A stretch of 64,000 nucleotides of DNA from Solanum dulcamara. Lineage: Eukaryota > Streptophyta > Magnoliopsida > Solanales > Solanaceae. Below the pieces are notes generated by a model. It ran no database searches, was not told the DNA's origin, and saw nothing but the letters and a program-made list of their open reading frames with translations. The position numbers and the translations under genes were made by a program. Shown one piece after another: positions 1-10,474 of the stretch. The DNA lies in assembly GCF_947179165.1 (NCBI RefSeq), contig NC_077243.1:32316001-32380000 (forward strand), given 5' to 3'. How positions within the stretch are numbered: the first letter of the stretch is position 1; every line of letters begins with the position of its first letter.

Positions 1-651
1 GATTGTCATGAGATGCTTCATAAAATGGATATAATACAGCGATTTGGTCTTGAGTTTGTGACATACCAGTTTTAGGGAGACGCTAAAATATGGTGGTGGT
101 CTCATATTGAGTGCCGACCAGCAGAGGCACCACCTATGACCTAGGCAACTTTTTTTGACTGTTTTATGGAGAAGTATATTCCCTGGACCTTGAGGGATAG
201 GAGGAGAGATGACTTCCTGAATGTAGAGCAGGGGAGGATGTATGTTACTACTTATGAGGCCAAGTTTCATGCCTTAGATAGATATGCTACTCATCTTTGC
301 TTTAGTCCAGGAGAATAGATTTTCTGCTTTGTGAAGGGATTAAGGTTAGATTTATGAATTCCAATTTTACAGGTTGTTGCTTCTGCAAAATATTTTCAGG
401 AAGTAGTTGATTTTGTGATAGAGGTGGAGGAGGTGAAGCCAGATAACTTCACTAAAGAGACAACGTTCAAGAAGTTTCATAAGGGAGGTGAGTTTAGTGG
501 TTCTTACTCTAGAGGACAGAGTCCTGGAGATTATTCGACCGGTCCTATTCAGTCTTCATTACAGGTTTCAGATGGAGGTCCGTTAAAGACTAGTCAGCCC
601 TTTTCTAATTCTGGGGGTTATCTTGAGTCTTCTTTATCTTCACAAAGACCC
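1..651 (+). pseudogene. Ty3/gypsy gag fragment
   Basis: Frame 1 reads as the Retrotrans_gag domain, with a GDAKIWW motif near residues 26-32, then EKYIPWTLRDRRRDDF and YEAKFHALDRYA. In the intact family this domain forms the capsid shell of the cytoplasmic virus-like particle. In-frame stops occur at 73-75 and again near 141, 316 and 355. The 3' part, after about 415, is open and Ser/Gly/Gln-rich, as expected just before the zinc knuckle, but no CCHC knuckle is seen. The frame then meets RNase H sequence abruptly, so the knuckle, protease and polymerase core have been deleted. Confidence 0.85.
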
Positions 652-1227
652 ACTCAAAGCTAGATTAACTACTACTCCAGTACTGTCCCTACCCGAGGGA
701 AAGCATGATTTTATAATCTATTGTGATGCTTCCAGAGTTGGGTTGGGATGTGTTTTGATGAAAAATGTAAGGTCATTACCTATGCCTCCAGACAGCATAA
801 GACCCATGAGAGGAATTACCCCATTCATGACCTTGAATTGGCAGCTATGGTATTTGCTCTTAAGATCTGGCTTCACTATCTTTATGGAGTACATGTGGAT
901 GTATTCACGGACCACAAGAGCTTGCAGTATGTATTCAGTCAGAAGGAGTTGAACTTAAAACAGGGGAGATGGCTAGAGTTTCTCAAGGATTATGACATGA
1001 GCATTCTCTTCCACCTAGGTAAAGCAAACGTAGTTGTCGATGCTCTTAGCAGGTTCTCCATGGGGAGTACGACCCATGTAGAAGAGGGAAATAAGTTATT
1101 GGTAAAGGAAATGCATAGACTTGCACATTTGGGAGTTCAACTTATTTACTCTAGTGAGGGTGGTACAAAAGTCCATAATGGAGCTGAATCATCTCTAGTT
1201 ACAGAGGTGAAAGAAAAGCAAGATTAG
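652..1227 (+). pseudogene. Ty3/gypsy RNase H fragment
   Basis: The translation starts with the end of the reverse transcriptase connection (LKARLTTTPVLSLPEG) and continues into the retrotransposon RNase H fold. The [11 protein letters not shown] motif carries the first catalytic Asp, and [14 protein letters not shown] and NVVVDALSR follow. A frameshift around 760 moves the reading frame from the CDASRVGLG segment to the [19 protein letters not shown] segment, which contains the Glu of the active site. The enzyme would have removed the RNA template during cDNA synthesis. The upstream polymerase domain, including its YVDD box, is absent. Confidence 0.85.
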
Positions 1228-2094
1228 GACCCCATTCTCCTTCAACTGAAAGAAGAGGTTCACAAGCAGAAGGTAATAGATTTTTCCAAAGGGGGAGATG
1301 GAGTGTTGAGATATCAAGGGAGATTATGTATTTCAAGTGTTGATGGTATTCGAGAGAGAATCATGGCAGAAGCCTATAATTCTAGGTATTCCATCCATCC
1401 AGGTTCGAAAAAGATGTACCATGACTTGAGAGAAATATATTAGTGGAGTGGAATGAAGAGAGATATAGTAGAGTTTTTGTCCAAGTGCCTGAACTGCCAA
1501 CAAGTTAAAGTTGAGCACCAAAGGCCTTGTAGAGTGGTTCAAAATATAGAGATCTCGGAATAGAAGTGGGAGATGATCAACATGGACTTCATTACCGATT
1601 TACCGCAAACCCGCAAATAACATGACTCTATTTGAGTGATTGTGGATAGGATGATCAAATTGGCCCATTTCTTTCCGGTTAAGACAACACACACCGCAGA
1701 GGATTATGCCAAATTGTATCTTAGAGAGATTGTTAGAATGCATGGATTTCGTTTGTCTATCATCTCAGATAGGGGAGCTCAATTCACTTCTCAGTTTTGG
1801 AAGTTGTTTCAGAAGGGTTTGGGTTCAAGAGTGAACCTTAGTACTGCTTTTCATCCCCAGAAAGACGGCCAGGTAGAGCGTACGATACAGACTTTAGAGG
1901 ATATATTGAGAGCCTGTTTCATCAACTTCAAAGTTAATTGGGATCACCATTTACCTCTTATTGAGTTTGCATACAATAATAGCTTTCATTCAAATATTCA
2001 AATGACTCATTATGAAGCTCCGTATGGGAGGAGATGTAGATCACCAATTAGTTGGTTCGAAGTTGGTGAAGCTGAGAGGTTGAGGATTGCTTAG
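1228..2094 (+). pseudogene. Ty3/gypsy integrase
   Basis: This stretch encodes an integrase. The N-terminal HHCC zinc-binding segment lies around 1340-1510 and ends in CLNCQQVK. The DDE core follows, with MDFITDLP, then SDRGAQFTSQFW, and the Glu in GQVERTIQTLED. It would have joined retroelement cDNA to chromosomal DNA in the nucleus. Stops at 1225, 1441, 1561 and 1618 break it; the core from 1636 to 2094 is continuously open. The catalytic D, D and E are all still present despite the breaks. Confidence 0.9.
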
Positions 2095-2540
2095 AGTTGC
2101 CGAAAATCCTACTCTGATGTTAGGAGAAGATATTTAGAGTTCAAAGTGTATAATTGGGTATACTCAAAAGTTTCACCCATGAAGGGGGTGATGAGATTTG
2201 GAAAGAAAGGAAAGCTTAGTCTCCGCTACATTAGTCCTTATCATATTGTGAAGAGGGTTGGTACATAGCCTATGAATTGGAGTGGCCCCTAGAATTAGCG
2301 GTTATTCATCCTGTGTTTCACATCTCTATGCTTAAGAAGTGTTTGGGAGATCCTTCACTTGTTGTCCCAACTGAGAGAATTGGGGTAAAAGAGAGTTTGA
2401 GTTATGAAGAGATTCCAGTCCAAATTCTTGATCGTCAAGTTCGCAAATTAAGAACTAAGAAAGTGGCATCTGTCAAAGTCCTATGGCAAAATCAATTTCT
2501 TGAAGAGGCTACATGGGAAGCTAAGAAGATATGAAGGCTA
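2095..2540 (+). pseudogene. Integrase C-terminus with chromodomain-like tail
   Basis: After a stop at 2092 and a frame change, 2277-2534 reads HPVFHISMLKKCLGD, then ILDRQVRKLRTKKVASVKVLW and EEATWEA. That is the linker and chromodomain-like module found at the integrase end of plant chromoviruses. In the family it directs insertion toward particular chromatin. It lies about 220 bp upstream of the polypurine tract. Frame changes and stops near 2095-2275 make it non-functional. Confidence 0.8.
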
Positions 2541-2772
2541 AATATCCTCATCTATTTGTGCCTTCCGAGGATGATGTTCAAGGTAATATTTCTTACTTCT
2601 ACCTTTGAGTCAATGTGTATTCTTGAGTTTGAGTCATTAACTATTTGAGTATGTGCTGTTTGAGCATTTGAGTATCGAAGTTTTTAAGAAATTGATGTCT
2701 TGATTATATTCATTATTCATGTCCCCTAGTTTCATCTTCATTCGAGGACGAATGATCCCAAGGGGGAGATAT

Positions 2773-4978
2773 TGTAACACCCCCTAAAACGTTGTATGTG
2801 GTGTTTCAATTCACAACGAAAATGATACTACTTCTGTATTTTGGGCATAACTTTTGATAGATTAGTCCAAATTAGGTGATTCAAATTTCTAAATAACTCC
2901 AACATCATTATCTATAACTTTTGGGAAACCATATCTTAAGATTCGGAGAATAAGTAGGTCAAATAAATTAATTTTTGCAAGACATGGTGCTGTGACAAAA
3001 TAGAGTATTTGTAGAAGAAAAATCATAACTCACAGTAGGATGCTCCAAATTAATTGATTCTTGAATGAAATAAAATTAAACTTATAGATTAAAATTCATA
3101 TGAGACGCCAAATCCTAATTAGGAATTTATCTTGTTCAAATGTAGCTTCGAAAAAGGATATTCCATTAAAAGAAGGTTCATCTCACCAACCATGAAAAGA
3201 TCTAGATCCATTTGACATCATCTATGACATCAATAATCTTCCATTTAATATCACACATGAAATCACAATCCTCCATTGAATTTTCAAGATAATCCTATGT
3301 AATTATTTTTATTTATTGTTAGGTCTCTCTTCCGCACCTATAAATATCCACCTTATTTCCTCATTTTATTCATCAAGATTTCTCAAGCAATTCTTCTCTC
3401 TATACACTTCTTTACTCATTCTCAAATATAGTTTTAATTTTTAGTAGTGTAGAAATATTATTCTGGTGATTCTTATACTCCGGATCGTACACCAAAATAT
3501 TCCGGTGAGGAGAAAAGGCAAGGTGTTCAAGAGTGTTCATTGAGTTCTTCAATTCAAAGTAAAGCTTCGGATTCAAGGTATGTAGGGCTATTTACAGCAT
3601 TAGATTGATTTTGTCCATGCGTCCAATATTTAAATGCATCGTAATTGAGTTATAGTTGAGTTTTCCCCTAATTCTTGAATTCTAAATGAGTTAGTTCTTC
3701 TTCTATTGAGTTAGATACATTTATGCATTGAGATTATTATTATTTTTATTTTTCATATCATTGAAACTGTTATTCGTGGCTAGTTTCCCATGAACCCTAA
3801 TTGATTGATGTTCATGAATAATTTTATGCATTTTTGAATAAAGATGTTGGATTTTAATATTCATTGAAAAAAAAGTGATTTGAATTAATACTATATATGT
3901 ATTTTATTGAGTTTTGAAAGAGCAAAAGAATTGATTTTAAATGAATTTGAGTTTTTGGATTAAATGATGTTTTGAGTAAGATATTTTGATGAGATGTAAA
4001 TGATGTTTTAAAGTTTAATGATTAATGAAGAGGTAATAAGATGAGTCTGATATTTTAAATAAGAGTCCAATAAGACTAGACAATGAGGTTAATATGAACA
4101 CAAATTTTGGGAGTAATATTTAGCACCGAGTTGAGTAAGAGTTTAATTAACTCAAATCCCAGAACTACGTAGCCAGCGTAGGATGGAGGCTATGCCTCTT
4201 AAGTCCAAAAAAGAGGACTTTGATAATTGGATCCAAGATGGTGATGTACTATACCCTGGAAAGGTATTGGATGGATGTGAAAATGACATCGCTTCATTGT
4301 ATCATCAGCTGAGAAGTACCGAAACAACCACAATATACACCTAGCTCATAAGTGATGGTTGTCGATTAGAGAAACTCCCAACTGAGTAAGCATTGATTAT
4401 TATTATTATTTTTAAATTTGCATTACATATTGATATTGAGATGATGTTAAGTTCTGAGTTGAGTCTTCCTGAGAGGAGTTTCTTGATATCTGTCCTTACT
4501 TTCCTGCCATTTTACATACTCGTACATTCTATGTACTGACATCATTCGACCTGCATCATTTTATGAATCAGATACAGGTGTTAGAGATCCTCAACAAGTA
4601 CATCGTTGAAGATCATTACTTTTCAGTTATTTGGTGAGTCCTTATTGTATTCGGAGGAACTCTTTATCCCTTTATTATTGTTGAGTATTATGTTTCTTTT
4701 GAGGTAGCCATGGACATGTCATTGGCACTGTCTGATAGTGTTAGAGGCTTCATAGATATAGTTTGATGATGTAATTGGAGTAGTTCTCCTTTGAAACTAC
4801 TACTTCTAAGAATTATTTATTTCCTCTGATGTTGATGATGGTGAGCCCATATATTCTTATTTTCATTTAAGTCTTCTGTTGATGAATGAATGAGTGATGA
4901 GATCAAGTGATTCTCTCGAAGGCAAGAGATGGTTTTTGAGTGCCGGCCACGCCTAGGGTACCCTCTCGGGGCGTGACA
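2773..4978 (+). repeat. 3' LTR of the Ty3/gypsy element
   Basis: The LTR starts TGTAACACCCC directly after a polypurine tract (AAGGGGGAGATAT, 2760-2772) and ends GGGGCGTGACA at 4978, giving 2206 bp with TG/CA ends. The last 300 bp are similar to the LTR ending at 48116. Both share a GAGGTAGCCATG..CATGTCATTGGCAC block, so the two belong to related families. No target-site duplication can be tested because the 5' side is missing. Confidence 0.88.
3339..3346 (+). promoter_or_regulatory. TATA box of the LTR promoter
   Basis: TATAAATA sits about 565 bp into the LTR and is followed 25-40 bp downstream by a C/T-rich stretch. This is the usual arrangement of U3 and R in plant LTRs. It is a sequence match only. 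Confidence 0.5.
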
Positions 4979-6331
4979 TTATTCATAAAAAATTGGAAAA
5001 AAAAAGATAAGTTTTTCCATATTCACAAAAAATAATATTATTTTCTTGTTCAAAAAAGCTAAAAATCCTTATTCATAATCAAAAAAAAAATGAAAACTTT
5101 GTTTAAAAGTTTCATGAAATACACACCTAATTCTTACTTTGATGAGATATGTAGGCAACTTTTTTCAGGCTCGGGGATCATTTTTTAAAATTTTAGTTTT
5201 GGTCCTTATTCAAAAGTTCAAAAAAAAAGTTTATTCATAATTTCAAAATTTCAAAAATTGAGAAATTTTGTTTCGTTTTTCAAAATTTCAAAAAGAAAAA
5301 ACCTTTTGTAGCCAACACTCTTTTTACGGAATACACACTTGAAACAAAAGATTTGAGTAGCTATTTGTAGGGGGTTTTTTCTTGTAAGTTCAAATACAAA
5401 AAAATTCTTAATTATCTTTAAGAAAGAAAAAAAGATTTTTTTATAGTCTTTCATAATTATTTTTTTAAAATGTTCAAAAAGAAAACATTCAAAAAAATAG
5501 AGTTGTGTTGGTAACTTTATTTTGAAACTATCGAACTACGCAAATATCTTATTCATGTTCATAAGTATGAATACTTAGGCAATTCCAAACAAGTTCGATC
5601 AAGGCATTTTCAAATTAATTTTTTTTTTAATCCTAACAAGCTTATTTGTCCATGCACACATTTAGCTTGAAAGGTGGTTGGTTAATTTGTGGTTAAACTG
5701 GCGTCTCACTCATACTTTACAAGGTCGAAGGAAAAGGGAAAAATGACTCGCAAAAATGGATCAGAGTTAGATAATGAAGAGGTTCAAAATGAGTTTGCTC
5801 AACGTGAATAGCATTAGAAAAGGAAATAAAAATGGTGAAACAACAAATGATTGAAATGTATCAAGTCTGGATGAATGGACACGCTCCACCATCTTCAATC
5901 ACCAGATTTCCTAATGTAACTACAAACAAACAAAACATGAATACAATTGATACCATTTTTTTTTTAATTATTAGTTTATTTTTTCAATTATCTTTATTTC
6001 ATTTTCTTACAAAGTATATAATGATTATTCTAAAGACAATCAGTGAAGAATTTGTTATATAAACACAATCGACGATAATTTGTTATTTTTGCCTTTTGTT
6101 CCTTTAAATGTTATTCTTTTGATAATTAACTGTAAATTATAAACAGCCAAAAGTGAACATGTACAAGTATAGCAAATAAACACAACATGTTTGATCTTTA
6201 GTGGCTTTCTCTCATTTACATCTAGCCTCCAACTATGAATTAAGACTCGGACATATTCTAAACCCCTTGTATTGCATACACATGCTATTCTCCAAGCTAG
6301 AATCTCTTCTTTCATTGTTGTATGCTAAAAA
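4979..6331. other. AT-rich filler with a possible gypsy leader/gag relic
   Basis: Most of 4979-5640 is A- and T-rich low-complexity sequence with repeated TTCAAAA words and no gene. Around 5743-5811 an ATG opens a short frame (MTRKNGSELDNEEVQNEFAQ) that stops at once. It resembles the start of gag in other Solanaceae gypsy elements, and the preceding GATGAGATATGTAGGCAAC words resemble their leaders. This is a weak inference. I see no host gene here. Confidence 0.3.
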
Positions 6332-6979
6332 TGTCACGACCCAAAAATTGAGGTCATGATGACACACATTCCAAATCTCATCCCGATGTGTAAGCCTAAA
6401 ATTAAAACCATACGAGACTCGCAAAGGAAAGCCAGGCTACAAATAAATGCAATAAAAGGTCAACAACGAAAATATTCCAAAACCTGATATCAGAAGCTTA
6501 AGAGCATCTAAATAGAAATTTGATTCTACATACACAGTTTAAGTCTCCAAATATAGAAAAAATTGTAAAGAAAAGATGAACTATTGGCAATCTGGATTTC
6601 AAGATCTCACTACTGACCCGATGATGATAAATCCTGCTAGAATCAACTACCGCGATGGATACCCTGGCTAGTAGCTACATAAAAAGGGATACAGAAGTAG
6701 GGGTGAGTACAATCCACATGTACTCAATAGGTTTAACTGGCTGAGTATAAGGAATTAAATAAAAACTTTGATATAAACTAAGGAATACTTTCACCTACAC
6801 ACAAAAAAAGTCTCGCTCCGGCTACGTTGTAGCCAATTTGTATAGAACGGCGTAATTAAAGTAAACATATAGATATAACTCTATATCACAGTTAAACAAA
6901 TAGTTCAAGTATCACAGGTATCAATGCAATGCAATGCAATACAATATGATGATGCAACAACCTATCGTATACACCTGCC

Positions 6980-6991
6980 GAGCTGTGCTAC
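6980..6991. repeat. Target-site duplication, 3' side of the LINE
   Basis: GAGCTGTGCTAC here is repeated exactly at 17629-17640. It directly abuts the T tract (the LINE poly(A) tail on the minus strand) that starts at 6992. Confidence 0.95.
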
Positions 6992-8045
6992 TTTTTTTTT
7001 TTTTTTATGGGAACAGACCCTACCCGAGGCTCCCACCTCTCGTGCACAGTCAGGGGTTGAGCAACACCCCCAAGCCTTAACATAAATAACAAAAGTAAAA
7101 ATACAAGGAGGGGGACATAAACCTTACCTCCGATCCTATGGTGGTTCATAAGTCAGTTAACCTATTAAGGTCGGCTAACTCATCCCCGAAACAAAAAAGG
7201 GCTAACTATAACTAGAAAGCAGTAAACCTATGAGAGGACTCCTCCCGGTACAATTCGACTAATAAAGCATAAATGAGGGAGACTCTCCCCTTTCATGAGA
7301 AAACAAGAAAGTAACCTACACTAGTCCTATTCAACTATGCTACGTACCATACATAGCTAAATTGAAAGAAGAACAAATATATGAACCTTCTATCTCGCAT
7401 GGGGTGGGAAAATTCTTTTCATCTTTGCCCTTTTTAGTCTTGTCATACCAGGTAAGTCCCAATGGAAGGTTGCATCCACTTCAGGATTGAGCATATATCA
7501 GCTAAGGATGATAAAGGTAGCGTAAGTATATTGAGTTGTAGCAACCAGCATCCTTGGAGTTGTTGAGGAAGGCCTTGAAAAAGCTTATTGCCTGCTGCAA
7601 ATTGAAGATGTAGTAGCTTTGCTTGTGGCTATTGTTATGGAGTAGAACTGCTGCTGCCTTGTACCTAGGTCATTGATGTTGTGGTTGTTCAGCCCAGCTA
7701 GTAGATGATCTTCTTTTGTGCCTATATTCACAATCAAGCACCTGCAAGGGGATCCAAATAATTTGGTATGGTTGCTGCAGGTAGTGAAGGATGTTGGAGG
7801 GTGCTGGAGAGCTCCTGGTATGTGGATCTGCAGATACAAATAGCCAAGGAAGCAAGCAATGAAGCTTGCTGCAGTCCTGTAACAAGTTTGTTGTTGCCTC
7901 TGTAGCTGAATTGGTAATATGCTTGTTGTAGATCCCTCTTTTGGATTTGGGATACCTGCATAGACAACCAAAAATAGAAAAATACACAAACAAGCAAATG
8001 TGCATCTTCTTGTTGCTTCCTTTGTGATTAGGTTGCTTGTTGGTG
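6992..8045 (-). other. LINE 3' terminal region and poly(A) tail
   Basis: This lies downstream of ORF3 on the minus strand. It has a 15-nt tail next to the target duplication and a C/G-richer last 100 bp (7007-7100) with GGGGGTGTTGC and CCTCGGGTAGGG words. Smaller overlapping frames exist but repeat the ORF3-type composition. I see no independent gene. Confidence 0.6.
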
Positions 8046-10433
8046 TCAGTTACACAAGAAGGGAGGTTCTTTGTTGTGATCAGGTTCAACTTCTTGGAGT
8101 ACCTGCACAGATACAAAACCAACAAACCACACAACCAAAGAATTCTGCAAGCTGCTGTAACCATTATTATTAACTTGTATTTGTTCCTTGTGTGCTGCAA
8201 GTTGTTGGAGGTGTTGCTGGAGTGTGTTGATGTTAGAGAATGTAGATGGCAAGCTGAGGGTGCTGCTCCATAGAATTCCCAGGTTATGGCAGCCCTTATA
8301 GCAGTTCCAAAGATGGTCTGCATAAAGGGATGAAGAAGAACAAAGCCAAAAGCTGGAGTGGATGTTATGGGATTGTTTCTGTGGAGTCCTGGTGAGCAGC
8401 TCCAACTCTTTCTGATGGAATAGCTCCCCAGTTGTTGATGTACCTAAGCAAGAACAATCAAACAAAGACAAGCAACCAAACAAACACAAAAACCAGGAGG
8501 GAATTGCAATTCTGCACAGTCCTTGTGTAGGCCTCTTAGTGAAGGTATTTGTTTTGGTGGTTGTATCTGTGATGTGCTCTATGTAGGTGTTGATAAAACA
8601 TGTTGATGAATCCATCCTGACATCTGCAGCTACACAATAAACAAGAACCAGCAAGACAGGGTTTGCACAAGGAGCTGCTGCAGGTGTTGAGCTATTAGAG
8701 AAGGCATAGATGGAGTGGATAAGCTTCTGTAGGTTTGTGTGCAGCTCCAAGTTTCTTTCATAGTATGAGAGGTTAAGGAACTTGTTGGAGCATGCTTCAC
8801 AGAAAAGAAGGCCCTCTCTTGTGATCTGGTTCAGGTTGCTTGTGTGTGGCTCCCCAGTAGTTATTGCAGCTAAACAAAAACAATCAAAGGAATACAGACA
8901 ACCAAACAAGCACCAAAAACAAGAGGGTTCTCCATTTCTGCACAATCCTTTTGTTTCAGTCATGGAGAGTCCTGTAACAGTGGTGTCATCTATGTATTTG
9001 TTGTTAAAGCATATTGGTGTATATTTCCAATAACCTGCAAATACACAGCAAATAACCAAAGACAAGCAAAAACCTGTACAGGTTAATAGAAAAGAATGGA
9101 TCTCAAAGAGAATTTTGGAGCCTGTTAGCATTTTCCATGTCGCTCGACTAACGTCTCCACTTATCCGTTTGAGCTGAAACTTCATGAGGTATGCACATAT
9201 AGACTTTTCTTTAGCCTTGTAAGATTTGAAGGCTTTTTGCTCAAGTTGGAGCTTCCATATAGCAAATTTCTTCCTTTTTAAGCTTAAGACAGCTGTAATT
9301 TTCACGGTCGCTCGCCTAACGCCTCCAATTGTCCGTTTGGGATGAAATTTCTTGAGCCTTATCAAAATAGTATATGCTGCAATCCTACAAAGTTTGGGGG
9401 CCTTTGGACAGGTCCACATGCTGCACCTCACCCTGCACCTGCTGCCCTGCTGAAGCTTAGGGGTTGCAGGGTGTTTGGAAGTTGTATTTGTGCTCTTCTC
9501 TATGTATTTGTTGTTAAAGAATGTTGATACATCACTCCAGTCACCTGAAATAATACAACAACCAAAAACAAACAAAACAGAGCTTGCACAAACTAGCAAA
9601 AAGGAAGGGACCTCAGTAAGAGCTTTGGAGGCTACTATCTTTTTCCAAGTCGCTCGACTAACGTTTCCAAATATCCGTTTGACCTGAAACTTCATGATGT
9701 TTGCATATATGGCCTTTTCTTTATCCCTGAAAATTTTGAAGGCCTGACTCCCAAGTTGGAGATTCCAACTAGCAAGTTTCTCTCTCTTTAGGCTTAAGAC
9801 AGCTGATTGTTTCAAGGTCGCTCGCCTAATGTCTCCAATTATCCTTTTGAGCTGAAACTTCTTGGGCCTTGTCAAAATAGTAGTTTCTGCAATCCTGCAA
9901 AGATTGGGGGCCTTTGGACATGTCCACTTGGTGCAAATCCCCCTGCACCAACAAGCAAAAAAAAACACAGACAAGTAATTCTGCAGGTTATAATAGCTAC
10001 TACTAATGTCTTGTATGTATTCCCTGAGAGTTGCAGGTTGGTGACTTTGTTGCTGGAGGATGTTGTTGTTGATAAAGGTAAGAGGCAAGCTGAAATTGCA
10101 GTACAAAGGGCTCCCAATGCATGATCCTGTGTTATTGCATCCTTTAGCAGCCATCCAAAGAAGAGTTGCAACAGTTGGATTAGGCAAACTTCCACTTGTA
10201 GTTTGTTGCATCCTGCTACTGCTGCACCATGGGACACCTAAGTTTGTTTCTCCAAGGGTCCACATGCTGCTGCTCACCCTGAAATTTTCCAGACCTGCAA
10301 CTACCTGCATATGCAAAAGGAAAAGCAAGGAAGAGATAGCTACTCTAACTCCTAAATCTAATGGTATGGAGATTATTCTACAAAAGCAATAAATTAGGGA
10401 GACTCTCCCTTTTACAATGGTCCTGATTATCAT
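8046..10433 (-). CDS. Uncharacterised 795-codon ORF3 in the LINE 3' region
   Basis: This frame starts with an ATG 42 bp after the ORF2 stop and runs 795 codons without interruption, unlike ORF1 and ORF2. I do not recognise any known domain. It contains repeated blocks. A basic motif, seen as KKFQLKRIIGDIRRATL, occurs four times. Cys/Phe/Leu-rich hydrophobic stretches also recur, often followed by (N/I)(K/T)YI.(D/E/H).T. The first and last about 80 residues resemble each other (LREYIQDISSSYYNLQNYL against KEQIQVNNNGYSSLQNSL). The DNA also carries repeated pyrimidine-tract/CAG words, so the openness could be a by-product of repeat structure. No typical initiation context or homologue could be tested. 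Function unknown. Confidence 0.45.
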   Translation of the reverse strand: MIIRTIVKGRVSLIYCFCRIISIPLDLGVRVAISSLLFLLHMQVVAGLENFRVSSSMWTLGETNLGVPWCSSSRMQQTTSGSLPNPTVATLLWMAAKGCNNTGSCIGSPLYCNFSLPLTFINNNILQQQSHQPATLREYIQDISSSYYNLQNYLSVFFFACWCRGICTKWTCPKAPNLCRIAETTILTRPKKFQLKRIIGDIRRATLKQSAVLSLKREKLASWNLQLGSQAFKIFRDKEKAIYANIMKFQVKRIFGNVSRATWKKIVASKALTEVPSFLLVCASSVLFVFGCCIISGDWSDVSTFFNNKYIEKSTNTTSKHPATPKLQQGSRCRVRCSMWTCPKAPKLCRIAAYTILIRLKKFHPKRTIGGVRRATVKITAVLSLKRKKFAIWKLQLEQKAFKSYKAKEKSICAYLMKFQLKRISGDVSRATWKMLTGSKILFEIHSFLLTCTGFCLSLVICCVFAGYWKYTPICFNNKYIDDTTVTGLSMTETKGLCRNGEPSCFWCLFGCLYSFDCFCLAAITTGEPHTSNLNQITREGLLFCEACSNKFLNLSYYERNLELHTNLQKLIHSIYAFSNSSTPAAAPCANPVLLVLVYCVAADVRMDSSTCFINTYIEHITDTTTKTNTFTKRPTQGLCRIAIPSWFLCLFGCLSLFDCSCLGTSTTGELFHQKELELLTRTPQKQSHNIHSSFWLCSSSSLYADHLWNCYKGCHNLGILWSSTLSLPSTFSNINTLQQHLQQLAAHKEQIQVNNNGYSSLQNSLVVWFVGFVSVQVLQEVEPDHNKEPPFLCN
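9131..9930 (-). repeat. Direct repeats in the LINE 3' module (two 290-bp copies, 510-bp period)
   Basis: 9131-9420 and 9641-9930 are diverged copies of one another, spaced exactly 510 bp. Inside each copy a shorter element, GTCGCTCGNCTAAYG, occurs twice (9139 and 9307; 9649 and 9818), so four copies are arranged at about 168, 342 and 169 bp. In ORF3 these encode the four basic KF..KR..G...RAT motifs. This hierarchical pattern implies at least two duplication rounds. Confidence 0.85.
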
Positions 10434-10474
10434 TATTTATATCAGCTAATATTACAAGGTATGAAGAAGTTCCT

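Larger units (their letters stand above)
1..4978 (+). mobile_element. Ty3/gypsy chromovirus, 5' part outside the window, internally deleted
   Basis: The order gag, RNase H, integrase, chromodomain-like tail, polypurine tract and 3' LTR is that of a Tekay/Del-type Ty3/gypsy element. The 5' LTR would lie left of position 1. The protease and most of the reverse transcriptase are missing because gag sequence runs directly into RNase H sequence near 650. The remaining frames carry several stops and at least one frameshift, so the copy is dead. Family assignment rests on integrase, chromodomain and LTR-end features recognised by eye. Confidence 0.9.

Noticed and set aside
7585..8323. Additional minus-strand frames of 87-217 codons at the LINE 3' end
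   Set aside because: They overlap one another and ORF3 in other frames and repeat the same low-complexity composition. No evidence of independent coding.
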